A DNA stretch of 64,000 bases from Burhinus oedicnemus (Eukaryota; Chordata; Aves; Charadriiformes; Burhinidae). Of this stretch, positions 22,438 to 36,847 are shown piece after piece. Below the pieces are notes generated by a model, which worked only from the letters and a program-made list of their open reading frames with translations, was not told where the DNA came from and ran no database searches. A program made the translations under genes and the position numbers. The stretch spans positions 322,663 to 386,662 of the forward strand of contig VFFE01007105.1 in assembly GCA_008921705.1 (NCBI GenBank), in the 5' to 3' direction. Within the stretch, counting starts at the first letter, position 1. Every line of letters begins with the position of its first letter.

Positions 22438-22453
22438 CATTTGCATTCAAATG
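22438..22453. promoter_or_regulatory. Octamer within a CATTTG-CATT-CAAATG palindrome
   Basis: A perfect 6-base inverted repeat with a 4-base spacer. It contains the POU octamer ATTTGCAT (22439-22446), and both arms are E-boxes (CANNTG). It is about 245 bases upstream of the CDX4 ATG. An octamer here would suit POU5-family control of a CDX gene; this is inferred from the motif alone. Confidence 0.4.
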
Positions 22454-22460
22454 AAGGGCT

Positions 22461-25400
22461 GACCATGCAGGCAACCCCACCTTGCTGCTAGTTCTAGTGC
22501 TTCCTTTCTCACAGATCCTTTATGTATTGCCATCCTGGTTCTATACTTTTGGAATGTAGTTTGAAATCTCGTGGTCTTCAAGTAGAGTTGCATGCGTAGT
22601 TAACCAGTAACTGTTCAGACAGTAGAAGGAGTATTTTTCTTGAGCAGTACATGTCAGAATGCAACTTCAGGCACTAGGTTATGGGTAGTTAAAGCCTGGT
22701 ATCTGCTAGTCTGGTAGTTCTTTTGTTAGAATGTGCTGTATTATTTTTTAAAACTGAAAACAAAGGACCAGTTCAGTCTTTAATTGCAGATCTTGCATAG
22801 TTTCTCTCGTGAGCGCTCTTCTTGACTTCAGCTTTTAGTCCATGTGGGAGAGCACTTAGAAACCACCACGGTAATCCTACTGATTTTAACATTACAAAGG
22901 GTATACAAGAAGTCTCATAGTCATTTTGAGCATTTGTTCATACAAATAGTCTTGTTGATGTTAGCAAGCCTATTCATGAGCTGGCTGCTTGCCACAGTGA
23001 TTGAAGTTTCTGTATTCTAACTTACAATGTTAACAGAAAGAGAATCTGTTATTGAGAGAATGCAAAATTTGTCACTTTCCCTATGCTTATGTCTTGTTTG
23101 TGATATTGAAATGAGTGGTAGTTTTCCCTAAAGGTTTTTCTGTTCTCATTGCTGTGCTTGTTCACAATAAGTAACACCTTTTCTTAGAACTATGGGAACA
23201 AATTCTAGCTTTTTAGCTCAAAAAAGCCGTTTCCTAACTTTCAGAAGCAATCCTATGTTTGTAAGTATCAAGTTCCTGTGTGATTATCTGTAACCACGAG
23301 TGACGAGAGAAAGTGTTGATTTCTTTTTTTTTGTTTTTTTAAATTAATGAGATAGATACCTTAGCATTGTCTCTTAATGAGAATTTACTCTGTTTTCATT
23401 CCTGTTCCTTTAACGATGTGATACTTAATTGCACCTTTATTAATGAACCAACTTGTTAAAAGGATTTTTTTTCTTAAACAGGTGCAAAGTATAATGAGTT
23501 TTTTCTTTGTTCAGAGGTGTATTTTTTTTCTTTGAGAGTCTTTTGCACTTTAACACCATTTAAACTTACAGGTTCCTCCTTCTGGTTCTCAGGAGGAAAG
23601 AATCACTTCACACACCTGACAACACCGGTGTTTCCTTTTGTGAGAGAAGGGTGTCCTTAGGCTGTATTCACAAGATGGGTTGTGGCTGTAGTTGTGGAAA
23701 AACCTTTTTTGACCGTTAATTTCGGGGCTAGGTGGAGAAGCACAGGCTACCTTCTCCGAGTATTTGTTAAGATTTTCCTACCGTGCACTTGCATAAAACT
23801 TGTGCTCTTTTACTTCTTGCTTGCAAATTTTTTAAAGGATGATATTTTGCTGGTGTAATTGCTGAAAGGTATTTAAAAAATCATTAGATGGGGGGAAGTT
23901 CGCAGAAACTGTTTCTTCTGCTTGCATATGTAAGCTTATTCAGTTGCAATTTACACATCAGTGGCAGCTGGCTGTTCAAAATGACCAAGTATAGCTGCTG
24001 GTATAGACTCCTCAAGTCTCGGGAAGTCAATAATCAGTAAATTATGTATCTGAACAGCTTAATTCTCCTATATCAGCAAAATAAATTATATTTGTCTAAT
24101 TACGAATTAGGTGTCTATAGACAGCCTGTGCCTGTAGTTACCAGTGCAATGGACTTTAAATGCAGCATGGTCTATATACGCCTTTTTTTTTTTTTTCTAG
24201 TGTATTTCACTCCCTTTCTCAGTCATTTAGAGCAGTGAGGTTGCTTGGTTGCTCTCAAGTTCAGACTGTATTGATATAGTTACAAAGAAAGATTCTTTAC
24301 AGCTTTTTGTTGTAACTTGATTTCAATTTCCTTTCCTCCTCTTCAAAACAGTTGAAGACCTGTCCTTTTAAGCATTTCTATACCTCTCCTGAATGCAGGT
24401 GTACCAATAAATCAGCCAGAGGAAGAAGCAGCATTTGCTCATTTACAGTAGCATTAGTTGTAGCCCTCCAGCTGTTTGGAATATGTTCTAATTATGTTAA
24501 TTTGATGAAACTTTTCCTGCAGGCCTTAGCTACCTAATATGCCAACAGCACAAAACACTGCAGAAGGGCTGGGTCTCGCTGCGTAGTTTGGATCTTGATC
24601 TGCCCTTCTTCAGTGTTCAGGAATGTTGGCTAGACCAGACTATAGTCATGCACTCATTCTCTATCCTACTGCAACATTGTTACATGAGAAACATTTTGAG
24701 CCCTTTTTTCAGAATGGTGTAATTTGGTTCATGAAGCTACTGGAAGTAGTGAAATAGTGTTTATTCATGTTTATTAGAAAAAATTAGTAATTACGACATA
24801 AAAATACCTTTTGATGCTTTCAACTAATATGTGTATATATTAACATGGAAGGAGGCTGTTTTCCTTGTTCTATACTGCATAAAGGAAGAACTTTACAATA
24901 TATGATTGTTAACTGACAATACTTTACTCCTCTGGCCTCATGCTGTGACCCCTAAGCAGGAGAATGCTTCCTTTGGATTCCCAAGTACCCTAAGTTGGTC
25001 TGATTTCAGCAAGCTGTATTTTATTTTCAGTTAGTCCAAGCTTTTTTAATTCATATCATCTGAACCTTACCTATTAGTTGAACCACAGCCTTTAGACTCA
25101 GATGTTTTTTTAACTGCTGGGGCTATGTGAATAATCACATGCTGATACAGTTAATTTAGAACGAAACATTTTCATAGGTTCTCAAACACAAAATATTAAG
25201 GGATTTGGATTTGAGTTGCTTTTCATACTTTCTAGCTAGAATATGTATTAGTAACAGGTGTCATCTTGGGGAGATCAGTCTATATGTATACCAGATCCTT
25301 TATAAATACACCATTCTTCAGTCAAAGCTGCTTCTGGGAAAAAAATTTGTTAAGTTTCTCCAGTCAGTGTAACTGTGAAGTGTTTGTATACAGTACTATA

Positions 25401-28400
25401 TGTGTACAGTATTTGGAGCTGCTTATTTTGGTGAATAAAGCTCAAAGACGGCCACAATACACTAATACAGTGCATTGATATGCAAAAAAAGTCACAGTTC
25501 ATGCGAGCTTTTAGTAGGTAGCTAGTGGCACATCAGATGCCCAACATTTTTGTGTGCCTTGATACTACATATAGGAAAGTTCAGAATTGGGAATGAAATT
25601 GTAGATTTCAAACTAAGAGGAGTTTTGGTTCAGGAATTTAGCCCACTTTAAACAAAATTGCCAATATATTTTGAACTCTGTAGTCTTCCGCTCCAACTTG
25701 GTGAAATTTAGAACTCACACTTTGCTTATAATAGTATTTTAGTAATAATCCTGCACTGACAATTCTGATTTTCATTTTGCTGCTCTGAATAAAGCTCTCT
25801 GCAAACATTTTGGTTTAGTGCATTATGCTTTGATGTGCAGGAATGATAGTGACCGAGTAGAAGAGAGGTCCCTCCAGAGCAGAAGCTTGGAGTAACAAAG
25901 CAGGAATCTGTGTCTCTTTCCTGAGTGTTGTCTCCCTATAACTATATTTTGAAGGATATAGTAAACTCAGCCTTTTCTACCCTTCTTATCTTTGCTTGAC
26001 TGTAATGTAGCACAGAAAAAGGGTCGATTCTGATCTAAATAGCTGACTTGAGTGACAGCTGCCCTTGTATGACATATTCACAATTTCACTGGCTAGAGGG
26101 GTGTACTGGAGGCCTAGCACATTAGAAATGACATTGTCTTGTCTTTCATTTTTTTAATGAGCAAATATTATAGAGCAGATAATGGGTCTGATTTACAAAG
26201 GCTGAACAAAAAGCAGTAAATAGCATCCAAATTAATACCATAAATTTTATTAAGCATATGCAGTCTTTCATCATTCTTTTCTGAGTAGCAGCATGAGGCT
26301 AGAAAAGCAATTAAGGTGAAATTAATTGCTTTGTAAAATATTATTCTGCCTTCTTAATAGCATCTATTATGTGATAATAAATCCCAACCATTATCAATAT
26401 GAAATGAGATTTCTCCAAGTTGATTTGTAAAGAGACCAAATCCAAAATCTTGAAGATCTAACAAATACAGTGACAACTCTGTGTTCTGAGCTCATGTTGA
26501 GAACCCAAAAGATGAATGGAAATGACAAATTCTCCTGAACTCTCAAGAGAAGAACGAACTTCATGGTTTTGTGATGAGCCTATAACACCTTCACCCTGTG
26601 TATCTCTGAGATACTTTTTTTTTTTTTTTAGTTCTAAACTTAAATAGTTTCTATATTCTGAGGTTAGGAAGTAGCATCCACCATAGATACTCATTGGGAA
26701 AACATCTCTTAAGGTGGCTTTATCAGATACTGCAGATGATGCTGTGATGCTGTAGTCGGAGACTGGGCAGGAACAGTGGAATGCTCCAGTTCACTTTGAT
26801 TATTCCTATTCTGCTACGTGAATGGGTCTTCAGGGCTTTCCTTTGTCATGTCATGAAGCCATAGATCTGCGAAGATTGTATTCTAAGCTTTCTGTGTTGA
26901 TCTGTCTCTGATTGTAACCACATCACTGTCCTGGGATGGAGGCCGCCTTCTACACACCATGTTCTTATCTACAGGCTTATAGAACTGTAACAGCTCGTTT
27001 TAATTTTTAATTTTTCTGAGATTACTGTTTGTGTTCCCCCCCCCGCGCAAGAGTAGCAGCACTTGGTTTTGGAGGCATGTTTCGTTCCAGTCCCGACACT
27101 GATCCTTTACTCCTGTGAAGCAATGGGGACAGCTAGCGGTCAGCTGGCTGAATGGCAAGGAAATGTTTCAAACAGATTTTTCATTGACTATGACCTTATT
27201 CAGATTTCAGAGTTCTCCGTCTGTCCTGTTCTATACGGAGTAGGAGTGCCTTAAGTGACGTGAAGCGTGTCCGTCACATGCCCAGCTACAGGAAGCAGCA
27301 AAGCTAGCTAAGTCCTGGCTTTGAATTTTGGTTATGTTGGCAGGGATTTTTGCTATACTATTTAATTACGTGTAACATCTCTCTTTTGAAACCTGAAGTA
27401 GTACTGTTAGGGAATATATCAGGCTTCTCAAAATTAACTTTTACAAGTAATTTTCTGTTTAACAAAGTGCTCAAAGGTCTAAAATGTGCTGCAAATATAG
27501 AGTTGGAGAACTGAGCTGCCACGTGCTCAGTGTGTGAGTATGGAGGGCTTGTCACTGTTACACTGATACATCGCCTCTCCTGTGATCTAATATGGCAGCT
27601 AGTCAGAATGCTGGTATTTCACACCTGCTTCACGCTAGTAGAAATGTCTTATGAGGTGATGACAGTGAAGAATGAAGAGCAGGACTGTAGTATTTTAATC
27701 TTGTTTCTCTAAGGAGTAGCTGTGTTTCTAATGTATTTTCTTTGTTAATGGGTGTATATGCTCTTAAAAGAATGATACCAACTTCCAGGACGGCACTACT
27801 TAGCTCTCTGTTGTGTAAGAGAGAACTGACACATCTGAGCAGATAGTAAGATGTAGAAGTGAGGTAGGATGAACTCTGAGACAGATGATTCTCAGTGCCA
27901 CTAATTTGTTTCAGTTACCTTGGGCTAACCAGATAATGTGTTCCATATTAATCTGTAAAATAGGAAGTAACAGTCATGACTTCATGTGATGTGATAGAAT
28001 TTAATAAATGCCACAAAAGAGATCCTGTATGAGGAGTACAAAATGTGAATTCTTTCTTTCATCACTTGTTAAATGAATTAGCTAACATGTGTTGAAGTAT
28101 GTTTAGCCTTTAGGATGGCTAAAGTAAATGGCTGTCTCATAAGAACACTGAAAATGTTGCTAGTTCTGAAAAGAATATCTCTTTTCCTGACTGTTAGTTT
28201 CAGGATGCTCTGTGCTTTGAATTTTTAACACCTTGCAATGTGCCGGATCTCCTCAGGCTGTGTGAGTTCATGCCACTTATGCAATGTGATTGAAAGTGGT
28301 CAAATTCTTGCAGCCTAAACTGATAACTCACCACCAAACATAGGAAGAAACCAAAAGAGTCTGCTCAATAAGCTTTCCAGAGCAAACTACAAACGGATCC

Positions 28401-29028
28401 GAAGCCTGTGTTCACTGTCTCGGTCTGCTTGCACATTGCCACTGTTAGAGGACCTCAGCTCATCAGTTGGCTGCCCACATGAATAGGAGGGAAAACTTGA
28501 CCCCTCGACAAGAAGCCCACTTTGGTCAGTTCATACCTGACTAGCAGAAGACTTGATGCATAACAGCAGGTTTTCGGTCCCTGCCAAAAAAACCTACAAA
28601 CTGTGAGGTGAATGCTTGGTATGAAGTGAGTGCCCAGCTGAGTTAAGTAAGATGTAATCTGGCATTCCAGTAGGCTGCTTTGTGTCTGTTTGTTTGTATA
28701 TGTTTAACACTCTTCTGCTGGTGGAAACTCATATGTCTGCAGCTCTTTGAAATTTAGAAGAAAACTTTGTGTTATTTTTTGATATATAGCAAAACTAAAT
28801 TAGGGCTGTTAAATCCTGTCTTGTGAAATTCTTTTATCTCAGATAATGGTTTTGAGAGCTCTGTGAACACAGATCTCTAGTTGCACATTCTGTTCTTTGC
28901 ACCATAGGTACTATTAGACAGCTATTAGTTGGCTGCTGACCACGGGCTGTATGTGGATTATTTTAATCTAAGTCCTAACTAGCATCAAGGATTTTTTTTC
29001 TTTCTTTTTTTTCTGGGGGGGGAGGATG
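22461..29028. other. CDX4 upstream flank, no gene seen
   Basis: AT-rich single-copy-looking sequence. Open frames are short and unrelated to known proteins. A T-run followed by CTAG lies at about 24183-24199 and a C-run near 27036-27045. No CR1, LTR or tRNA-like unit was recognised. Confidence 0.6.
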
Positions 29029-29048
29029 NNNNNNNNNNNNNNNNNNNN
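29029..29048. other. Assembly gap (20 N)
   Basis: Twenty N bases between a G8 run on the left (29015-29022) and a 30-base C-run on the right (29050-29079). The gap is probably a homopolymer or quadruplex-related sequencing failure. Its true length and the homopolymer lengths are unreliable. Confidence 0.98.

Positions 29049-29049
<1 letters not shown>

Positions 29050-29079
<30 letters not shown>
29050..29079. repeat. Poly-C run of 30 beside the gap
   Basis: Thirty consecutive C followed by four G, directly after the N gap. It is either a genuine poly(C)/poly(G) tract or an assembly artefact. Confidence 0.85.
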
Positions 29080-29081
<2 letters not shown>

Positions 29082-32000
29082 GGAAATATCACTGGATATG
29101 ACGGAGAGTTTCAGTATAGTTGACTGGGTGATCCACAGCGACGTTTCATATAGCAGTATAGTCACTCATGAATTAAAAATAGTCACAGAAATAGCCTCTC
29201 ATTTAAGTGCTATTTTCCACTAGGTGGCACTTTCAATACATAGCATAGACAAAGTCTACATGGCTGATTAAGTACACCTCTTAACTGCTATTCAAATTTG
29301 TAGTTAGTAATTGACCAAGCTGAAAAAGGATCAACATAGTGCTGCCTGCAGCAAGTTTCACAGCTCCTTTTAATACTAACATTGATTAAATCCCCACCCC
29401 CAATATGGTGTAAAAGACAATTAGCTCAGAAATTATCCCCCTCTCCAAATCCCTGCATCCAGCCTTCCTCTGTTCCCCGCCAATCCCTCTTCCCCACAAC
29501 AACCCAACTAATCTTTTCTCTTCCTGGAAAATAAATGTAATAGTGTTGTTTAAAAAACGAGATCTTTTTGTTTTTGGTTTTTTTTTTAATTTGCTAGATA
29601 CAACCAAAATGAAGTGCTGATATATTTCCCCACTGCTAATAAACATGAGTGGGCATCAAACATCATTGCTTTGCTCCGTGCTTCTTAGCCAACTCACTGA
29701 GCTCCATTCCCAGTACTGTTCGCAGCTCTGCTCAGACTGGCGCAGGAGGTTGGAGTATGCACAAATAAAATAGGCCAATAAGCAAGGACATAAGTGACAG
29801 TGGAAGTAAAGGGCAAAGAAATAAATGACTTGGAGAAAAATGGGAGTTGCAAAGGGAAAACTACACAGGGACCTGGGTAGTATTAGTTTTTATATTTGGA
29901 GAATAGTTGTTTGAACTTTCAAAATGTTTCATTTCTCTTTGGGATCAGTTTACAAAAATGAATCTACCTAATGGCCTTTCTGTACATGAGACAGGTGACC
30001 AAAAATCACGCAGTGTAGAATTTAGTTACTCTAAAGCTCTGTTGTCCAGCTCTTGTAGCTGCCAGTGTTGTTGGAACTGCCCAGGAGCTTCAAGAAAAAA
30101 ATAGAAGGAAATACAGTAATTCTCGCTCTGTTTGTTTTGAGGTGAGTGAGTTGTAATCTGTTCAGGATGGAATATAGGCAAGACCTAAGAATGAAAAGAT
30201 CCTCAATAAAGTTACATGATGTTCACTGCCCAAACTGAAAGCTATTGGGGAATGGATAGAGGCATTGTAAAAGCTCAAAACATACATGTCTGTAACAGTT
30301 GTATTAACTGATGTAGGCTCAGTGGTCATCACAGGTCAGTCTACTACCGATAAATACACTACTCGCTGCTACTGATAATGCTTATTATCCTCAATTTGAG
30401 TGTACAGCTGCTTAATGAGAGCAGAAATGATAAAGATACTGAACAATAGCTGAGGAAACCTAGACTGAGTTTTCAAGTTAGATCACCGAGTTCAGTTTTG
30501 CTGTTGGCACATTATTTAATGTATTTAATTTGTGTCAGTACAACAAATCTTGAACTGTTCTGGGATACAATGATGAAATCTTGTTCTTCACCACAAGTTA
30601 TAAAACAGACGAGCTCAAGTCACTGAGAGAACTGAACTGAATTGCATCTCTTCCAAGGGCTCTTGTTAAGGACGCAAGTACATTCTCAGCAGCTGAGCTA
30701 TGTAAGTGTTTTTGACTATTTAGCTTGCACATGGTCTTCTGACTGGTTCATAGGGTCCAAAATTATTCAATAAACTCAAAAAGAGCCTCCAGGCTATTTA
30801 TGTTGACTGTGCCCTTTTGAGGGAAGCTATTCTAAGTAGTAGGCTTGCAATTAGCATCATTAAAAATTCATTATGAACCATATGAGATTATTAAAAATAA
30901 ATCAAATACTTTTGGTTCACTTGTTCTGATTAGCTGAATGTATTTCTGCAAATCCCAGTATAAACTCATGAGTTGGAAACATTTGAGTTTGGTGTGAAAA
31001 GCAAAACTTCCAATGTCACCCTGAAAGCAGCTCTGAAGTGTCTTATGTGGGAGGTTTGTGACTGTACAGCTGTTGCTTAAAGTGCACAGCATCTGCAAAG
31101 TTGAAACAAAAGATGGGTTTAAAAATAGAAATGTGTGGGCACTGAATCTGTTTATTTGGGAAGCCACCATACCTGTCATTGCCCAGTGAGTGACCTTTTT
31201 GATTGTAGCCTTAGAGTGCCAAAGTGTCTGTAGCTGGGAGGCTGTTACTCAGATCTGTACCTCAGAACTTGAGGGGAGTTACGCAAGCAAACAGATAGAG
31301 AGTGGCAAATGTTTTTGAAAAGGGAAAATGCATAGATGCTCCTCTCTGCTTTTCTTCAAAAGGTGCTAAGTGGGAGTGGTTCTAGTTTTTGTACAAGGAC
31401 AAATGGCATGTGCAATTTACTGCTGCAAGATATTATTCAGAACAAAGAGCTTAGAAGGATTTGGATAAAGATGTGATAATTAAATGAGTCATAGGAAATA
31501 CAGTGTTTAAAGAATCTCAGTCCTTGTGCTTCAAGGTACAAATTGTCAGGGGTAGTTTTCCAGAATTGTGGTTTATTGAAGTTTTATGTAAAGTATCTGA
31601 GTTTGAATTCTGATTATTTGAAAGACTGTGTACTTGAATAAATGCATCATTTCATTAGTTTTGCGTAACAATCCTCGTTTCCACTATTACAGCTGTACAA
31701 TAGTATTTCATACATTTTATAGTCCCTTATGTTCATGAAGATCAAAGTATTTTGCAGATATTTTCTATCTTTATACTTCTAGCAGCCGGATAAGTATTTT
31801 TGCTCGAATCTAATCTGTTATACTGCAACTTCTATGGCTGCTAAACTGAGCATGAGATAGTTTGGGGCTATATGATTATCTGCAGATACTTCTATGAACT
31901 ATATATAAATCACTTGCTATAATTATATGGAGTAAGGACGTTTTGAGAATAGAGAGTCATGGCTAACGATGTTTATTTGCATGTTTGCTGAGCTTAATAT

Positions 32001-35000
32001 CCTACATACACTTTTCCTGAATATCTAGTTATTTGCATAGCTACTGCTAGTGGAACATAGGATCATCTCACAACCATTAACTAGGTTAGCCTTGTAATAC
32101 TACTTGTAGGTACAAAAATAATATTCACTTTCTATAGATTGAGAAATGAGACAGTGAGAATTCATCTGGCAAGAATAGCACTGCAAAAACTTTAAGTACA
32201 ACTGGAATATATCTCTTGAAGTACAACCCAATGTCTTACCTACTGTGCCATTCCTTCTCTTCCTTTATACTTGTTAAATTATCACTGAGCATATGACCCA
32301 ATGTGTGTGATGTGTTGAAGCAGTGAAAGTCTGATTATGAAGTCAGTGGCAATATCAGAACTGGGAGGACAAAAAAGAAAAAAAAAAAAAGGCATGTCAG
32401 AACTCTTCCACTGTTTCTTAACTTTGTTTTGCAAATAATCCTTTTGGAGAGACACACAGAGTCCTGTATATGGATTCTGGAAAAATAACTAATGAATACC
32501 CTTTTGATAATTTTTTTTTTTTTAATTACTTCTGGAATTGTACAAGTGGTGAGTCTCCAAAAGATACATACAGTAAAATTAGAAGCAAATCTAAAGTGGT
32601 GTAAATCTTCCTTTGGTCCTGTTGAGGTCTTTCAACACTTAAATGCAGAGCTGTGGAGAGGAAGGCAGTATTCCATTCGGCTCACTGGACTGAACTTGAA
32701 AGTTGGTGAGAGTCTCAGCTGGTGTAATTTACATGTAGGAATGCTGAATAAAGGTAAAAATTACATCAGTTTATCCTCTTATTTCAGTCTCTGTAGCTGT
32801 TGACTGACACCTGAGTTTAGGTTTTGGAAGATGCTGCTTATACATTAATGAGCATAAAATAACTTTGTAGTAGGTTCTTTCTTTTCTAGTGTGTCTGTCT
32901 GAAGTAATTCTTGCCTGCCTCACAATGCTTTACAATGAAACATTACAACTCCAACCAGGCAAGGTCCTGTGCTGAGTAGGGCAGAGATACCTTTCTGTTT
33001 TGAAACCAACACAACAGATCTGTGGCCAGCGTGGCAGGAGATCAAAAGGTACTGTGTGACCAAACATTGCTTGATGTTGCTATGGCAAGACATTTCTCAA
33101 TAGCCATCAGTCATATAGAGGAAATCTCACAAATACAGAATAAACGGGATTACCAGCATCGTTAGTTCTACACAGGCTTTAGGACTGAAAAAGTTATTAG
33201 AAGTGCCTGCCTGTCTTAGTTCTTTATCCTTAACTGAGTCCTCTGAGCAGTGATCCATATATGGGAATACATAAAGGGGTGGGATGAAGAATTCTGTTGG
33301 GGCTGGAGAGGAGAGCTACAACAGGCTTTAAAATTGCGGTGATGTTTAAAGGTGATTATCACTACACTAGCAAAGCTTTTCCAAAAACAAGCTTGGAAGC
33401 CACAACGAAGATGTCCGAGTATCCCACTGACTTAATTTCCACTCATTCTTAGGTGCTTATTGTTCTTAGCTTTTGGTGACAATGACAGAAGGAGGAAAAT
33501 GCATGCTGTATGGTTGCTATGCGAATACATAGATCCTTTCCCGTTTTTTTGTAGTATAAGGCATTGTTAGTCTGCCTGCCAAAGAATATGTGCTGTCTTT
33601 GGAGATTAAAAAAACCTTACCCACACAGGTAATAATTCCATTAACTGATTTAGAGAACTGCTCAAGTGTGCTGTAAGTCCAAGTACCTCTGACCCCTTTA
33701 TGGATATGTAAAGGGTGAGATTGTCTCCAAGTGTTAAATACATGCTATGTTGGATCCAAGAGCTTCCAAAGAGCTTTTCAATAAGCATCGTGAGTCTAAT
33801 ATGACGTAAGTGTTAGCTTCATTTTTCATATGGGAAAATGGGGCACTCGGATTTGCCTGTGGTCACACTGTGACTCTGGAACAGAACCAAGAATTTTCCC
33901 AGGAGTTTTGACTCTGCTCTGTAGACCTTTTGACTATATTTTTTCCTATATCACTTGCTTTCTGCAATTTTTCACATTTACACAATTTTGGAATGTTCAC
34001 CCATCTCCCTCTGAGTCATGTCCGAGTTGTTCTTCTCTTTAGGATTTCTCAGGACCTAGCTGTGAATATCACCCAGTAGCCTTATTTTGCATTTCTCAGA
34101 AAACTAGTGTGTTGTAGCTAGAATAGTTTTAGTTGTATACAATAGGTCAAAATATCGTTCTCATTCTTGTAGCAGCACTCTAATCTTCACAGCTAGTCAC
34201 ACTGGACTAGGGAGCTACTTAGTGCATGTTTATGAATTAAGTAGCCTGGATAGATTGACCTTGCGGCATGGGTCCTGCTTACAAAATTCTTTCTCCTTTC
34301 ACATTATAAATAACCATGGAGGTTTTGATCATCTTTATATCTTGGGGTACAGGTAATAAAGAATAGCAGTGTTAGTGTTCTCGTGTTCTCTTCCTTTGCA
34401 AGCAATCTATGTTTTCAGTTACTGTAAAGATTTCAGGGGGGGCATTCTACTTATTGAAAAAAAAAATAAAATTGTGATTCCCCCCCCATGGGGATGAGAA
34501 TTTCTTCTAGTCCCACATAAGCCCTTGCACAAAGTGATTGCTCAGAAGAACAGTAGGACAAATGGATAATGATTATCCTAGCTTTGTGCTAAAATTCAGC
34601 TGGTCTCTTTGATTTGAATGTCTTTTTTTTTAAATTGACTAAATTAAAAAAGCTCTTTCATTAACATCAAGGGTTCTGTCTTACGGTCTTAATTCCCATA
34701 TTGTGCTATACTGGGCATTCTTGAATTTTTAAGATGCAAACCTAATATGGCTCCAGCAACTTTTTAAACAGAGTGAGATATTAAGCAATTATAATGCATT
34801 GATTTAATTAAATATAATATTAGAAGTGCCAATTCATAGAATTCTATAATAATGTTGATTGTTTCAATCACAGTTACTATGTGAATATCCCTTCCTAACT
34901 GTCATGTCATGTCCCCTTTTGGACTTCAAGTTTTGGGAGCAGAGATTGCCTCCTGTTATATATGGGTTTACTTAGCACCTAGCATTTGTGGACTCCTAAG

Positions 35001-36814
35001 TCTGACCAGGAACTTGGGAAACTGTTGTAATGTAACTTCCAGTCTGAAAAATGGAGGTAAATTCTGATAGTTAAATTCTGATGAGCCCAGCTGTGGCAGG
35101 TAAGATAGAGCTGTAGCTGCCTTCTCACTGCCTGCTCTAACCCAGGAGATTTCTGCCTTCCTTGCAGTGAGCTGAATGGAACTGTGGGTATACTGAAGAG
35201 GGAACGAACCAACCCATCCCTCTCAAATGGCATTAGGGAGCAGTGAGTTTATTTTCTTTCCTTTTCAGTTCAAAGTGCCTGAAAGAATGCATGGAGTGTG
35301 TTGTAGTTTGCCAGAGTGGGATTTTATGGCCTAAAGCTGAGAGTGTGTGCTTCATGCTCTGTATGTGTTATGAGTGCATGTGGAGTGATCTGAAGGTGCA
35401 ACACCTGCTGGGGTAGTCGTGGCAGACTTGTGCAGTGTGGAGGCAGCTAGACTTGACCTAGTCTCATCCCTGCTGCCCACAGAAAGAAGATACTGGAGTA
35501 AACTGTCCTTAGAGCTGCATTAAGATGCATTTCAGGGTGACCAGATTGGTTTGCTCCAAAGGAGCTTGGGATAAACTGACATGTGTAGAAGGTGGTGTAT
35601 AATCAGGTTACAAAAACACAGGGTGAAGCAGGCAACTAACATAAGTATGTGATGCTGTAGATGTACTCCTAAGGCTATCCAGAAGGTCTCTGCGGGGCTG
35701 TCAGATATGACACAGAATCAGCAGAAGACCTGCATTCCTCTGGAATGGTAGCTCGAGGCTGAAGAGGGTATCCCACAGTGTCTGAGATGGTGGTAGAGGC
35801 CCGTGTACAGGCAGCTGGATCTCACTCAAAAAGACATAAGCAAAACCTCACAATTTCATTTTTACTGTCTTTTCATTTCATCCACTGTCTTGCTGTGTAA
35901 GGCTAATGTGGAAGCTGCTTTGACTATTAAAAGCATGGAAAAATACTACTGAAATAAAGATTAAGGACCCTGTGTAGGAGATGTCTATACAGATGGCTCT
36001 CTGGAGCAAGCCCACTTATGTTTAATGAAGATGCAAAAATTTTCTATCTGATTTAGTAAAATGACCCTCGGTTTGTTCTGATATTGCTAAAGAACAATAC
36101 AAGAGAGTCTAGCCCATGAATGGGGCTCATATGTGTGCCTGTCAAAGTCTTTTACTCCAAGTTTATAATATTGAAAGGAGGCTTTATAGCAACTTCCATG
36201 AAAAAATAGCCATTTATATAATTATAATTATTTCTGTACTATTTATTCTTCAAGTATTGCTCTGACTGTAACTCCCAAGTATTTTTTCCTGCCATATTTC
36301 CTTTTTTGGACTAGAGCTATTTCTTTATTTCTCTGAAGGTACAGGAAGGAGTGCTTGAGGTCCCGGGCTCGGTATGTTCTTTCCTTTTTTCTCAAAGCCT
36401 TCCAACAGGATATCCCATTTTCAAAATAAATACTCCATTTTGTTTTTGGAAAACAGGAAGGGCAGGCCATGGAATGGATGGCAATAAAGATTGTTGCTGA
36501 GATTTCCAAACTTGGATCTCAAATTTTAGCAGAAAGTGGACAGAAAAAACCTATGAACCTTCCCTTTTCAAGTTTTTAAGGAAAAGAAATCCTAGCAGGA
36601 AATGTTAGATGGAATCTGTTTTCAGTCTTTTGTCTAAAGATATATCTTATCCACAAACAATGCCACTTTAAATAGACACTAGCTTGTAAACATCAGGACA
36701 ATTCTTTTGTAAACAAGGTTTAGATGGTAAGTCTGCTGATCAGTGCATGAATAAAAACTAAAAAAAGTTTTATTACACAGCAAGCAGCCAATGCATCTTA
36801 TTCCTATGTTTGTA

Positions 36815-36847
36815 GTTTGGGGGTTTTTTTGGTTTGGTTTTTTTTTT
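36815..36847. repeat. G/T-only low-complexity tract
   Basis: Thirty-three bases of only G and T on the plus strand, flanked by ordinary sequence. It resembles the 20383 tract. Confidence 0.8.

Larger units (their letters stand above)
22231..22460 (-). promoter_or_regulatory. CDX4: CDX4 5' leader and proximal promoter
   Basis: Sequence just upstream of the CDX4 start. Reading away from the gene there are: a forkhead-type TGTTTGTTT (22245-22253, plus strand); a 37-base homopyrimidine/homopurine run (22256-22292); ATTTATAG on the sense strand (22315-22308), which fits the CDX consensus and could serve as an atypical TATA element; TGACTCA, an exact AP-1 site (22314-22320); AACAATG, SOX-like (22355-22361); an E-box CAGGTG near 22370; and octamer ATTTGCAT (22439-22446). 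If ATTTATAG acts as the TATA element, transcription would start near 22285-22280. Sites are read by eye and occupancy is unknown. Confidence 0.6.
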
